This document shows, piece by piece, positions 21,985-33,078 of a stretch of DNA of 64,000 nt (the first letter of the stretch is position 1; the number at the start of each line of letters is the position of its first letter). The DNA comes from Mesostigma viride (lineage: Eukaryota; Streptophyta; Mesostigmatophyceae; Mesostigmatales; Mesostigmataceae). Under the pieces are notes generated by a model. That model saw nothing but the letters and a program-made list of their open reading frames with translations. It had not been told where the DNA came from and did no database searches. A program made the position numbers and the translations under genes. The DNA is taken from assembly GCA_009746045.1 (NCBI GenBank), contig RPFO01000296.1:1419775-1483774 (forward strand), written 5' to 3'.

Positions 21985-24027
21985 ATGGACGACCCGCCAA
22001 GCAAGCAGCCGTGCGTGGCAGATGGCAGCGTGTACGCACATTCATCCGCAGGCTCTGCCCCTCCCACCCTGCATGATGTGGTCGGCGTGCCCGGCCTGGG
22101 TGCGCGGATCATGGCCGGCGTGCCGTTGCCTGACCGCGTGCGGCTGCGAGGGTTGTGCCGGGCGTTTGCGTACGCGGTCGATGCGTCCCTGCAGGATGTG
22201 CGGAGGATCGATGAGGAGGACTTGGGTCCTCTGGACAGGTGGGGCCGGTCGGACGGCGATGTGCTGAGGTGGCTGGCGGGCAAGTGCCCCAAGCTGAGAG
22301 TGCTGGCGGCCGCAGAAACGTTTGAGGAGCCGCCCGATTTGCCCTGGTGGCATCTTCCCGTGGCCAATGCGGTGATAACCCACGTGGCCACCCAGTGCCG
22401 GCAGCTTCACAAGGTGGTTCTGTACCATTGTGAGGGGGTGGGAGACCCCGCGCTGTTGGCATTGGGAGCCAACTGCAGCGAGCTGGTGGACGTGGACGTT
22501 TGCAACTGCCCGCTGGTCACCGATGCTGGCGTGTCGGCGATCGCGGCGGGGTGCCGGCAACTGGCGGTCTTGACGGTGAGGGACAATCCCAACGTGACCG
22601 ATGACAGCTTGCTGGCTCTCGGTGCTCACTGCCCACGCTTGGAATACCTCGACGTGCACGCGTCAAGGGTCGGCAATGCCGGTCTCATCGCCATTTCGCG
22701 GGGTTGCCGGGACTTGAAATTGCTGGATGTGATGGGTTGCGCTGCGGTGGATGACGAGGGTGTGATCGCGGTCGCTGAGAGCTGCCCGCGGCTGGAGATC
22801 TTGGACTATCGCCTCACCAACGTGAGCGATCGGGGAATTGCGACGGTGGTGTCCCATTGCGAGCATCTCCAGGATCTGTACTTGGAATACTACCACAGCG
22901 TGGAGGCCCTCCGCCTTGGGCCCGACAGCTGTCGCAAGTTGCGCTGCCTGACTATTTCATTTAGCATGCACATCACCGATGAGGTGCTTGTCTCGGTCGT
23001 GACACGTGGCAGCCCGCTGACATGGGTGCATCTGGTGAAGCTCTCGATAACAGACGACAGCATGAAAGCACTCGCGGCGAACTGCCCGCTGCTGGAAAAG
23101 CTCGAGATCCGTTGGTGTGACCAAGTGACAGATGTCGGCATCCTGGCGGTGGCGAGCAACTGCCCACGGCTGCTTAAGGTGGATGTAGAGAAATGCCACC
23201 GAGTGACGGATGCCAGTTTGGTGGAGCTTGTCCAGCGCTGCCCTGACCTCAAGGAGCTCTCCTTGGCTGGGTCTCGTGCTGGCAATGCCACCATGCTCGC
23301 GGCCGCGCGGCACTGCCCCAACCTGTGCGTCTTGCACGTGTCAACTCAGCCCGCTGGCCAGGCTCACGTTGGACAGGTGTCGCGGCGGGATTGGCGGGAA
23401 GTACAGCTGCGGGATGACGGTTTAGAGGCCGTGCTGCGGAACTGCTTGCAGCTCAAGACGCTGGGCTTAATGGACTGTCAGGGTCTGACAGATGCCGGCA
23501 TAAGGATGGTGGGTGACAGCTGCAAGAGTCTGCGAGAGTTGCGCCTGCAAGTTTCCCGTGACTGCTTCACTGCCCGAGGATTGGCCGCGATGGCCCCCCA
23601 CTTGGGTGCGCTGGAGCGTCTGAACGCCAGCGGAAGTGATGCGGTGACGGATGTGAGCTTGCTCGCCCTGGCAAGCCACTGCCGTTGGCTAAAAGTGGTC
23701 GATGTGTCACAGTGCCGCGTAGGCGATCAAGGCGTCATCGCCTTGGTGGGGAGAAATCGGAGGTTGACCACTCTGAACGTGGGTCATAGCGGTCCGGGGT
23801 TGACAGATGCTGGCTTGATGGCCATCAGTGATGCTTGCACCCAGCTGCGGGAGTTGGATATTTCCGGATGTGCGGGCGTCACGACTGCTGGCATCATGGC
23901 CGTTGCAACCAAGTGCAAAACGCTGAGAGTTTTGGATATTAGGGGGTGCTTGTTGAGCGCGCGTGATCTGCGGGCCCTAAACCGCGTGTGCCCACATGTG
24001 GACAGCTGGGAGGGTCCCCTGGATTAG
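21985..24027 (+). CDS. Leucine-rich repeat protein, F-box/LRR (FBXL/AMN1-like)
   Basis: A 680-residue intronless protein made mostly of ~26-residue cysteine-containing leucine-rich repeats. The repeating pattern is CxxLxxLxLxxCxxVTDxGLxxLAxxC, e.g. VDVCNCPLVTDAGVSAIAAGCRQL. At least eighteen repeats run from about residue 120 to the end, with a divergent stretch near residues 440-470. The N-terminal 100 residues (VPGLGARIMAGVPLPDRVRLRGLCRAF) resemble a degenerate F-box, so a role as substrate receptor of an SCF ubiquitin ligase is possible, but the F-box is weak. I start at the first in-frame ATG (21985). The frame is open back to about 21670 but has no ATG there. High GC and the lack of introns contrast with the polymerase gene. 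An AMN1-like LRR protein without an F-box is the main alternative. Confidence 0.85.
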   Translation: MDDPPSKQPCVADGSVYAHSSAGSAPPTLHDVVGVPGLGARIMAGVPLPDRVRLRGLCRAFAYAVDASLQDVRRIDEEDLGPLDRWGRSDGDVLRWLAGKCPKLRVLAAAETFEEPPDLPWWHLPVANAVITHVATQCRQLHKVVLYHCEGVGDPALLALGANCSELVDVDVCNCPLVTDAGVSAIAAGCRQLAVLTVRDNPNVTDDSLLALGAHCPRLEYLDVHASRVGNAGLIAISRGCRDLKLLDVMGCAAVDDEGVIAVAESCPRLEILDYRLTNVSDRGIATVVSHCEHLQDLYLEYYHSVEALRLGPDSCRKLRCLTISFSMHITDEVLVSVVTRGSPLTWVHLVKLSITDDSMKALAANCPLLEKLEIRWCDQVTDVGILAVASNCPRLLKVDVEKCHRVTDASLVELVQRCPDLKELSLAGSRAGNATMLAAARHCPNLCVLHVSTQPAGQAHVGQVSRRDWREVQLRDDGLEAVLRNCLQLKTLGLMDCQGLTDAGIRMVGDSCKSLRELRLQVSRDCFTARGLAAMAPHLGALERLNASGSDAVTDVSLLALASHCRWLKVVDVSQCRVGDQGVIALVGRNRRLTTLNVGHSGPGLTDAGLMAISDACTQLRELDISGCAGVTTAGIMAVATKCKTLRVLDIRGCLLSARDLRALNRVCPHVDSWEGPLD

Positions 24028-25667
24028 GCCCCTGATGTCCCCGCGGGCAATCTATATAGTGCGTCTAATCAATAGAGTGCTCGGACGTGGTCAGGCCATG
24101 GACATGGGGCCAGCAGTCCGAGATGTGACAGGGCAGGGAGGGTGGGATCATACGGCGGCGGGCTTTTCCTTCTCTCCACTTGGCCACATGGTTAGCCCTG
24201 GGCCCGCTCATGTCGAATGCCACAGGCATGCAAGGGCAAGGGGGGGGGCACTTCCAGCACGTCAATTTTATTTAATGCAAGGGCGGAGCCTGTCCCATAC
24301 GTCATGCCGGTGGTGGACAGAAGAACCATGGGAGTGGCCATCCACGTGGCAGCTGTTCCATGGATCCATGCCTTGCTGGCGTGAATTAAGCAAGTGAGGA
24401 AGGGCCCAGGATGGAGCGTGAGCCCAGACCCTTGGAGCTTAGACCATGGAAGCCCACACTGTCTGATGAAAAGGGGGAGATGGGGGAACGCAAGGCTGGG
24501 CCCACCGCCTTGCCACCAGGCTTGCCCGCAGGTCCCATATTACTGGAAAGAAACCGAGCCCATGTCAATGGGAAGGATACGAGCCCATGGGCTTTGGACT
24601 GGCATTGTGCTGGTTGTCTCATTCATAAGGCCTTGAAAGGGCCTAGCGTGAGGCCTCGATTTTTTTTCTAGACTTAGTAGGGCATGTACATGAATGAGAC
24701 AACTAGACATGTATATCAATGAGGAGACATCGAATGTATTGGGATTCATGGTGCACTGTGGTACGTCTCCCGATGGGGATAGACACGTGAATAATTAATT
24801 AATACTGCCTTGTCAAACATTCAACTTTGGGACCTATAATGTTATAGGTCCAGGTCATTAATTAGTTTCCCGGTGTTCACGTACCGGGAAATTAATGAAT
24901 TAAACACGCGCTCCCGCTGGGGAGTCACGGAGCACAATAATACAGAGTTAATGTGCTTTTCATCCCTCTATGTTGCATGCACACTTCCCACATTCTTAGG
25001 CACAGGCGCCTGGGCCTAGCCGGGCACCTGGCCCACATAGATCAGGTAGACACATCAGATAGACTATAGCTAGCTGGCACCAAGCCCGCCCAGCCTTGAC
25101 GCTTGTCCTCACCTGGCGTGCCCCAGGCCGCGTGCGGCATGCATGCAGGGCTGCCAACCATGGACCTTTCGTGATCTAGACTAGGCATGGACATGTGCTA
25201 CCCTAGAAGAGAGGGGCTCACACCCGGGCAGCCTCCTGGTTTGTCTGTAATCTGGAGGCAGATGGTTCGCAAGGATATAGATGGCATGCAAGTAGTGATG
25301 AAGGAGACCATGAACCCCAAGTCTGCGGGGGCTCCGCGTGTGGCCGCGTTTGGCATTCATAGTGATTCAGGCCGTGGTGCATGCCCACAACCCTGTAACT
25401 AGGAACTAGATAGCTACCATCATCCATTCCATCCCATGTTCCCCTCTCACTGAGGACTTATGCTCACATGACGCAGTCACGTATATTAATTCTTGTTGCA
25501 CACTGGGAAGGGGGCAGAGACACTGACCCGTCTTCCTTCATGCTCGGAGACAAGCCACAGATGCAATCGAAACTACTCACGAGAAGAGTCTGTCATCTCT
25601 GTGGGTGCACTAACGCTGAAACGTGCGTGGGTGACATGGCGGCGGCATTGTCTGGCCCTCCCTTTTC
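24028..25667. other. Intergenic with LINE-type 3' hairpin
   Basis: No gene seen. At 24881-24935 the sequence reads, on the minus strand, a hairpin (CTCCCCAGCGGGAG) followed by an AT tail (TTTAATTCATTAATTT), a pattern that recurs at other repeat ends in this window. The remainder is unassigned. Confidence 0.45.
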
Positions 25668-25860
25668 GTTTAAGGTCCTGGTCCTCCCTGTTCTTCCGTA
25701 CGGGGCCCGGAGACTTGGACTCTCACTGCCGACCTTGCCAACAAGCTGGATGGCGCGGTCACCAACATGCTGCGTTCAATTTTTCGTGTAGGATCCGCTG
25801 CTCATGTCCACAAGGAGGACTTGTATCTCGGCATGCCACTTCTCACCAGCACCATATCCC
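25668..25860 (+). pseudogene. LINE reverse-transcriptase C-terminal fragment
   Basis: Broken reading frames encode LPYGAR, then TWTLTADLANKLDGAVTNML and a segment like HVHKEDLYLGMPLLTSTIS. These match the C-terminal region downstream of the RT in APE-type non-LTR elements (YGAEAWTLT-type motif). The fragment is too short and frame-shifted to be functional. A related fragment lies at 27600-28165. Confidence 0.6.
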
Positions 25861-25949
25861 TCGATCTATCGGATTCAGCAATATCGGACATATTGGCACC
25901 CCTCTCCGGTAAAGAGGTTTTTCGCAGTTTGGCTGTTTCGAAACGTTAA

Positions 25950-26618
25950 GGGCTAACTCACACGGGTTGCAATCCGTAGTTCGTGAGCACTCTTGTCATG
26001 CGTGGCAGGAATCTTCTCACGGCGTCGGCAGATAGTGCCGGAAAACGGGCATGGTTCGCGACCCGACTTTGTGGTTCGCGGGAAATCGTGTCGCGACCCA
26101 TGTTCGCCAGCGAAACGTCCACGTGTCCGTGAATCGAACCTGACAAGTGCGAAAAAGACCTGAAAGTACGGGAATTATGGTACGAATTCAGTCGGCGTAG
26201 AACCAGTACGGCAGGGTGATGAAGAAAACTGGACAGCTTCGATCCAGCGAAGCCGGTCTCGCCAGGTAGAATTTAGTATCGTCCAGTAAAGACAAATAAT
26301 CATTGGATACACCCGAATAATCAGAATCGATATCGTAGATATCCCGCTGTATGTGTAAATCCAAGGACAGGTGGCGACAACGAGGAGATTGAGGAGTGCG
26401 GAAAAGAGCGGAAAGTGCGGAAACGCCAGCAAAAATGGTACTGTGAACCAATCTTTATCTATCTGAACAATCCGAACGCCCGCGACCCGCCGTGTGAGTG
26501 CGACCGGTTCGTCAACCAATTTCTGTTCCACGTGGCAGAAAGTTCGATGCCACTCGGCAAAGCGGTTCGCGAACCATGACCGTACGAACCACGGATCGCG
26601 ACCCGTGTGAGTTGGCCC
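25950..26618. mobile_element. PIF/Harbinger-like MITE with 3-bp TAA target duplication
   Basis: A 669-bp element with ~35-bp imperfect terminal inverted repeats starting GGGCTAACTCACACGGGT, flanked by TAA (25947-25949 and 26619-26621). The flanking sequence also exists without the insertion at 26976-27220, where ACGTTAAGTGAGATGCC is uninterrupted (27058 onward), giving a paralogous empty site. TIR start and TAA duplication fit PIF/Harbinger. No transposase is present inside, so it is non-autonomous. Confidence 0.85.
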
Positions 26619-26975
26619 TAAGTGCTCAAGATGCCTTCGGATCAGGAGACTCACACAGCCGCGAAATCATGCCAAAGGTCCTATGTTCGATTCCTTGCTG
26701 GTAGCTTCTAGGCTTTCTTACTTTCTGTGTTCCGCGGAATCTCAGATTTGGGCAGCTAGCGTTTTCACGTGTTAGTGTTGCTTTCTGACGACAATGTAAG
26801 ATCGGTTGATATTAGTTAGCTAGTTTCGGCTATACGTCCTCTAGGTTTGTACGTCACACTACAACCAGATTCCAGCCGTGGTCAACCTGCCTACCTCGGC
26901 AATACTAGAATATCGCGTAGGTCCGTGCGTAGTACTCCTGCGCACTTATAGGTCTAGTGGTGAGTCATCTTCTAT

Positions 26976-27225
26976 AGATTCAGCAATATCGGACATATTG
27001 GCACCCCTCTAGAGCTCCGGTAAAAAGGTTTTTCGCAGTTGGGCTGTTTCGACTGAACGTTAAGTGAGATGCCTTCGGATCAGGAGACTCACACAGCCGG
27101 GAAATCATGCCAAAGGTCCTATGTTCGATTCCTTGCTGGTAGCTTCTAGGCTTTCTTACTTTCTGTGTTCCGCGGAATCTCAGATTTGGGCATGCAGCTA
27201 GAGTTTTCACGTTTGTTGCTTTCTG
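26976..27225 (+). repeat. Duplicate of the MITE flanks (empty site)
   Basis: Matches 25872-25949 joined to 26622-26760 almost base for base, without the 669-bp MITE. It contains TTCGATTCCTTGCTGG, a weak Pol III B-box-like run. A hairpin (ACTCCCCAATTAACGGGAG) plus AT-rich tail follows at 27245-27305, and a degenerate copy of the hairpin lies at 27411-27450. Confidence 0.8.
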
Positions 27226-27589
27226 ACGACAATATCCATCCATCGGGGTTAATGCTCCGTGACTCCCCAATTAACGGGAGCACGAGTTTAATTTATTAAT
27301 TAATTTATTGTCTGGCACATAGCTATAGCTCTCTTGATATATAGCTAGACGTAGGACTGTTTTCTTTGTAGATAGCTTTATAGACCGGTAGGATTGCGTG
27401 TACCCATCCATCGGGGAGTTGATGCTCCGTGATTGGGAGTCCCCACCTGGACGGCACAGCAGTTCCGGCCCTACTCTGAGCGTTTTAAACTCTTGGGCAG
27501 TTGGCTTCCTAGTTCCTATGTAACACCAAGGATGACATCGACACACGCATAGGTCTTGTATGGACGGCTTTGCGTAAATTAGACAGAGT

Positions 27590-28165
27590 GTGGCACGCCA
27601 AGGACCTGGGCGCTGGCCGGAAACGGGATCTTTAATTCCCGGTTCTTGTTCTTACTACTCTGACCTATGGGGCGGAAGCCTGGACACTCACTGAACATCT
27701 GGAGTCCAGATTGAATGGAACAGTTACTAGGATGTATATCTTGTTGGGGGTGAAGTACGGCGAACACCGCCACTTGGCAGAGTTGTATGATGGGATGCCC
27801 CGTGTGTCTGATATTATTAGCCGGCAGCGTATAGATAGACTACAGTTTGCTGGCCACTGCATCTAGCCCGTACTAATCAGGGTGATACAGATGAGGGCCC
27901 TGCTGGTTCCTTGCGGACTGGCCAGCCCGGGAGATATCTTCTGACATGGTCAGGCCCTGCCATGTAGCTGGGTTAGACGACGCGGTGGCCAACATTGGAC
28001 ATACCGCGACATGACTTTAGCTGACATGCAGAGCAAAGACGCTGTTGGCATCATCCGCTCAACCCCTCTTACTCAGATATGGTCGGATATGCAGGACAAG
28101 CAGCGTTGGGCGCGGACATTGTCAAAGACTATACGACCCCCCAACTGTGGCTCCTAGGAAATGTA
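27590..28165 (+). pseudogene. LINE RT C-terminal remnant
   Basis: Shifted frames read TLTYGAEAWTLTEHLESRLN and then GVKYGEHRHLAELYDGMPRV, followed by a stop-containing tail (IRSTPLTQIW). This is the region after the RT palm in APE-type LINEs. A minus-strand relative of its last part lies at 48530-48905. Confidence 0.65.
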
Positions 28166-28185
28166 AAAAGCAGGCCGGGACAGTA

Positions 28186-28242
28186 GGCAGCCACGAGCCA
28201 CGAGCCACGAGCCACGAGCCACGAGCCACGAGCCACGAGCCA
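28186..28242 (+). repeat. CACGAGC 7-bp tandem repeat
   Basis: Eight near-perfect copies of a 7-bp unit (CCACGAG) immediately after the LINE remnant. Confidence 0.85.
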
Positions 28243-28399
28243 TGCACGAACCGCCATGCACGAGGTAGCCATGGCTGACGGCGGATCGAGCTCATAACTT
28301 TCACGTTTGGGCACCAAATTCGGCCGTGAATCTGATCACTATCGCTTAATTCGTCTCTCTAAGACGCACACGCTGATATATTTTTCCGAAACTAAAACG

Positions 28400-29842
28400 C
28401 AATATTATGACGAGCAAACGCTCGACTACGCAACACAGCCCGGCTGGCGGCTGCCGCCGGATGAGCCAAGAAAATTCGCCTGCAGCTCCGGCTGCAGTTC
28501 CGCCCGGCCTGCCAGGCAGCGAGGCCACTACTCAAGCGTTGGTAGTGCACTCCGCTCCTGCGGCCTCGCTATCGGCATATCGCCTGATCCTAAACGCAGT
28601 CGCCCTGAGCAGAATCGCGCCCAACTGAACCGCGCTTTCGGCCCCAACCTTTCAAGGTCGACGATCGCGACTGGACCAACGTTTCCCCGGCAAATGCCAT
28701 GCATTGCCTCTTCTTCGGGGACTACGGCCTCGCTTTACGACCTGTGCATCCATCTCGACATGCAGCATCAACCAGCTCATCACCCTGGACGGCAAATGGT
28801 TTAACCCCGGCGCTCTGTTCGGGTGCGCCCGCCCCCAATTTCCAGCACACCATTCTCAACTCCCTTCTCATGCGCTCTGACTGATGGCGAGATCTGGGCT
28901 CCATCCATCTCCGCACCCACACTCCGTTCCACCCTTACGGAAGCCTTCCGCCAGCACGTGACCCCCCTTCAGTTGCTGCCGATGTGGCAGCAATGGGAGG
29001 CACGCTGGCTACTCGGAGCTCGATCCGGGCCTCACCTTTCCACCACTGTACGTCGCCTCCACCTCCACTGCCATTTCCGCCTCCACTGCCGACATCAAGG
29101 CCCAGCTCCTCGACATCGACAAGCACCTCTGACGTCACCGCCCTCGCCCTTATATTATTGAGTGTCTCCACGACACCGCAGGCCTCACCGCCCAGGCGGT
29201 GAAGGACATCGCTGCCCAGCCGGGCGGCATCTGCTGGCCCGGCCAGCTACATGTATGCTCCTTCCACCCAGCCGTGGGCGGACTTGCTCAAGCACCACAC
29301 CACCTCCACCACCTCCACCACCTCCACCATCGCGGCACAGCTCAAGCAACAAGCACTCGACCTTCGTGAGGAGGCCGAGCTCGACAACTGCGCAGCCACA
29401 ATGTCATAGTCAAGCACTTCGACCAGCCGGTATAGATGAGACCTCGGCGGAGACGCTTCTCATGGCATTATTTAAGCTCAACATTTTAACTTGCCCCCAT
29501 GCAATTCACTGGTGAGCTGCGGATGTCGGCTGTCCGCCTCCCCGGCCCGCGCGCGAGGTAAGTACATAAGGCTGCATGCATGGCCCGGCACCTTTAAGTA
29601 CATGGCGGACAAGCTGTCGTTCCTTAAAATTATGCCGCAAGAAGCTCTCGCGGACTCGCTACACGCTGGACGACGACTTGACCCTGGCCCAGCAACAACA
29701 GCGACGCGAGCTATGGCCGACCTACCTTCAGCTCCGGCAGAGCGCAGGGGGGAAACCGGTTTACTGGAGGGGGGCGGTCATCCACGTTGACCTGTGCAAG
29801 CCCTGGCAGGCACCTCCTGCCACCCCAGCAAACTCAGTCTAG
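28400..29842 (+). pseudogene. L1-like ORF1 remnant
   Basis: Reading frames change several times. The start (28407-28628, SKRSTTQHSPAGGCRRMSQE) looks gag-like and Pro/Ala-rich. The best-conserved part is the end (29650-29842), RYTLDDDLTLAQQQQRRELW followed by GGKPVYWRGAVIHVD, which resembles the C-terminal RNA-binding domain of L1-type ORF1 proteins of algae and streptophytes. CCACCACCT repeats at 29290-29335 interrupt the middle. It is probably a decayed element. A short fragment of the same end lies at 37556-37650. Confidence 0.5.
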
Positions 29843-29935
29843 CTAGGGAATATATAACAGTAGTGTATATAGTAGATTAGTCAGGCTTAGCCTATAATAG
29901 CATGTGGCCTACTGTACGTGCATTAAATTAAATTA

Positions 29936-30323
29936 AATTATAACATGCCGCCGTGGGGAGGACATGTAGCACATATTCCACGATGGATGGGGTGGAGGAA
30001 GCCGCGTGATCGAACTATACTAACTCTAAGCTATCTAGAAAAACCTAACTACACTACTCATCAAAACGCCGCCTCCGCTTGGGGGGAGGTGGCTTGCCCA
30101 CAGGGTCGGGCGTGTGCGCCTTGACAATCTTCTTCCACCGCGTCTTGTCCTGCATGACAGTCCAAAGACGGGAGAGAGAGTGGATGCGGTGCTCAAACTG
30201 GGCTGGGACCACTAGGTCGTCCAGCAACATCTGAACGTAGTTCGTGACAGGTTTCCCTACCCGTTTGGGAATGTCCTCTGGGCCAGGCCAGGTCAGAATG
30301 TGCCGCCCTGGCTGTACGCGCAT
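29936..30323 (-). pseudogene. C-terminal fragment of a repeat-encoded protein with 3' hairpin
   Basis: The minus strand encodes about 90 residues ending VGKPPPPKRRRRFDE, a basic tail. Then, about 90 bases past the stop, come a hairpin (CTCCCCACGGCGG) and an AT-rich (ATTTA) tail. A relative with the same tail (GKPPPPKRKGRFGE) lies at 51005-51217. Two independent copies support a mobile-element origin. The protein family is not recognised. Confidence 0.5.
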
Positions 30324-30710
30324 GTGCGCCCATAATAATGGCCCCCATGGATGACGCCTTCAGATTTAGCCGAGCCATACCTACTATAATGGGACCCCCA
30401 TGCATGGATGTTGCATTTAGCATTAAGCCACGCTAGACTGCCTATGCAGAGAGTCACTCTCTGTTGAGAAGCCATGCGGCCCTAGCTCTTGTATAGCCAT
30501 GATGATCTATTGATCTTCCACCCCATGACAGGCCTTAATTGAGCTCTGAGACATCATGGTGGTGCCCGGGTGCCCTTGGTGCACCTAGAGCAAGTGTCGT
30601 TTAATTACATTCCCACGTCCCTTGCAGGAAGTAGCCCAGAATGTATTAATTAAAAGCCATATGCCCCTTCTCTGGGATATGCATGCTACATATATATTAA
30701 CTGGACTGAA
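30324..30710. repeat. Dispersed repeat shared with 37790-38090
   Basis: The stretch with GAGAGTCACTCTCTGTTGAG, TGTATAGCCATGATGATC and GGTGCACCTAGAGCAAGTGT recurs in the same orientation at 37820-38045. It ends in TATATATTAACTGGACTG just before the satellite array. Confidence 0.7.
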
Positions 30711-32138
30711 AAAACATGCGTGGACGATAGGAATTATAGCACCGGCGGGCTTCAAAGTGCCGGACGGCAGGCGGTACCACCATTCCGTGGCAGCTTGGCC
30801 CAGTTTGCTACCGGCTGGCACACGTTTTCAGTGAATTTTGGGCTCCAGATTTAAATGCAACGTGCGGTTTGAGGCAGGGGAAAACATGCGTGGACGATAG
30901 GAATTATAGCACCGGCGGGCTTCAAAGTGCCGGACGGCAGGCGGTACCACCATTCCGTGGCAGCTTGGCCCAGTTTGCTACCGGCTGGCACACGTTTTCA
31001 GTGAATTTTGGGCTCCAGATTTAAATGCAACGTGCGGTTTGAGGCAGGGGAAAACATGCGTGGACGATAGGAATTATAGCACCGGCGGGCTTCAAAGTGC
31101 CGGACGGCAGGCGGTACCACCATTCCGTGGCAGCTTGGCCCAGTTTGCTACCGGCTGGCACACGTTTTCAGTGAATTTTGGGCTCCAGATTTAAATGCAA
31201 CGTGCGGTTTGAGGCAGGGGAAAACATGCGTGGACGATAGGAATTATAGCACCGGCGGGCTTCAAAGTGCCGGACGGCAGGCGGTACCACCATTCCGTGG
31301 CAGCTTGGCCCAGTTTGCTACCGGCTGGCACACGTTTTCAGTGAATTTTGGGCTCCAGATTTAAATGCAACGTGCGGTTTGAGGCAGGGGAAAACATGCG
31401 TGGACGATAGGAATTATAGCACCGGCGGGCTTCAAAGTGCCGGACGGCAGGCGGTACCACCATTCCGTGGCAGCTTGGCCCAGTTTGCTACCGGCTGGCA
31501 CACGTTTTCAGTGAATTTTGGGCTCCAGATTTAAATGCAACGTGCGGTTTGAGGCAGGGGAAAACATGCGTGGACGATAGGAATTATAGCACCGGCGGGC
31601 TTCAAAGTGCCGGACGGCAGGCGGTACCACCATTCCGTGGCAGCTTGGCCCAGTTTGCTACCGGCTGGCACACGTTTTCAGTGAATTTTGGGCTCCAGAT
31701 TTAAATGCAACGTGCGGTTTGAGGCAGGGGAAAACATGCGTGGACGATAGGAATTATAGCACCGGCGGGCTTCAAAGTGCCGGACGGCAGGCGGTACCAC
31801 CATTCCGTGGCAGCTTGGCCCAGTTTGCTACCGGCTGGCACACGTTTTCAGTGAATTTTGGGCTCCAGATTTAAATGCAACGTGCGGTTTGAGGCAGGGG
31901 AAAACATGCGTGGACGATAGGAATTATAGCACCGGCGGGCTTCAAAGTGCCGGACGGCAGGCGGTACCACCATTCCGTGGCAGCTTGGCCCAGTTTGCTA
32001 CCGGCTGGCACACGTTTTCAGTGAATTTTGGGCTCCAGATTTAAATGCAACGTGCGGTTTGAGGCAGGGGAAAACATGCGTGGACGATAGGAATTATAGC
32101 ACCGGCGGGCTTCAAAGTGCCGGACGGCAGGCGGTACC
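30711..32138 (+). repeat. 170-bp satellite, 8.4 perfect units
   Basis: Units recur exactly every 170 bp (TGGACGATAGGAATTATAGC at 30721, 30891, 31061, 31231, 31401, 31571, 31741, 31911, 32081) and appear identical by eye. The ninth unit is cut at GCGGTACC, where the RT element begins. Each unit has a TTTAAATGCAACGTGCGG segment. Confidence 0.97.
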
Positions 32139-32251
32139 GCGACCGCAGCGCGTTGGGGGGCTGCCGCCCCCCAAACCCCCCGCGTGGGGGGCTCCGCCCC
32201 CCACACCCCCGCCCCCCCCCTCGGTGGCTGCCACGCCTGCCCTGATTGTTC

Positions 32252-33078
32252 ATGGACGACCCACGACCCCCTTCGCCCAACGGCTCCCCCGCTCCCCGGT
32301 TGGCGCCTCGGCGGTCCTCTCGGCTTGCGGCCCTTCTTGCGGAGGTGGGCGACCCGGCTGCGGGGGGCTCGGGCGCCCCGGTCTCCCCCTCCTTGGTCTG
32401 CGAGGTCTGCCGGAGCGGGCACCGCGGGCACCACATGTTAGTTTGTGATGCTTGCAATTCCGGGTGGCACTTGCAGTGTCTTACTCCCCGGCTCTACCGG
32501 GTCCCGCCGGGCTCCTGGACGTGCCCGCGCTGTCCCCCCCGGCGGGCCCCCGGGCTGCCCTCCCCGCTGGGTGCTCCGGCCCCCTGCCCCGTGTGCCCCC
32601 CTGCCGAGGCCCTCGGGGCGGGCCGTGGCCTGCCCGATGGGGCCGCCGTTGCTCGGGCCCTGGCGCCCTCGGCCCCGGGGCCCCACCCGTCGCCTGGCCC
32701 CGCCGACGGGGGCGCGGCGCTGTCGCCTGGGCTGAGCCCGGCCGACCCCCGGCGGGCCTGGCGACCCCGGCGCCCGCCCCCGGCCCCTCGCTCCCCGACG
32801 CTCTGGCCTCCCTTCCCCCGGCCGCGGTTGGCCACCCAGCCGCCACCCCCGTCCTTGCCGCGTGGGACGGCGGCCCCCGGGCCCACGCGTTCACCTCGTG
32901 GCCGCCCTCGCACATTGTCGGCGTGGTGGGCCGCGCCACCTTTTCTTGGGCGTACTGCCCTTTGTTGCTGGACGCGGTCGGGCTCCAGGCCGCCTTCCCC
33001 TCGCTCCCTAGGCCCCCGGCCTTCCTGGCCCTAGTTGCGCAGGTGCGGGCGACATTTCTTTCCGCCGCCCCCCGGTGA
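32252..33078 (+). CDS. Retroelement ORF part 1: PHD finger protein segment
   Basis: From the ATG at 32252. A Ser/Arg/Pro-rich start leads to a PHD zinc finger at 32399-32533: CEVCRSGHRG, then MLVCDACNSGWHLQCL and WTCPRC, a complete Cys4-His-Cys3 set. The first frame runs to about 32750. After the C-run at 32746-32750 the sensible frame shifts and continues to 33078 with SWPPSHIVGVVGRATFSWAY. PHD fingers in general read histone H3 tails, so chromatin-guided integration is a possible role, which is inference. The break is probably a homopolymer error or a recent mutation. Confidence 0.7.

Noticed and set aside
27110-27140. B-box-like TTCGATTCC in the MITE flank duplication
   Set aside because: No cloverleaf can be drawn around it and no A box lies at the right distance.
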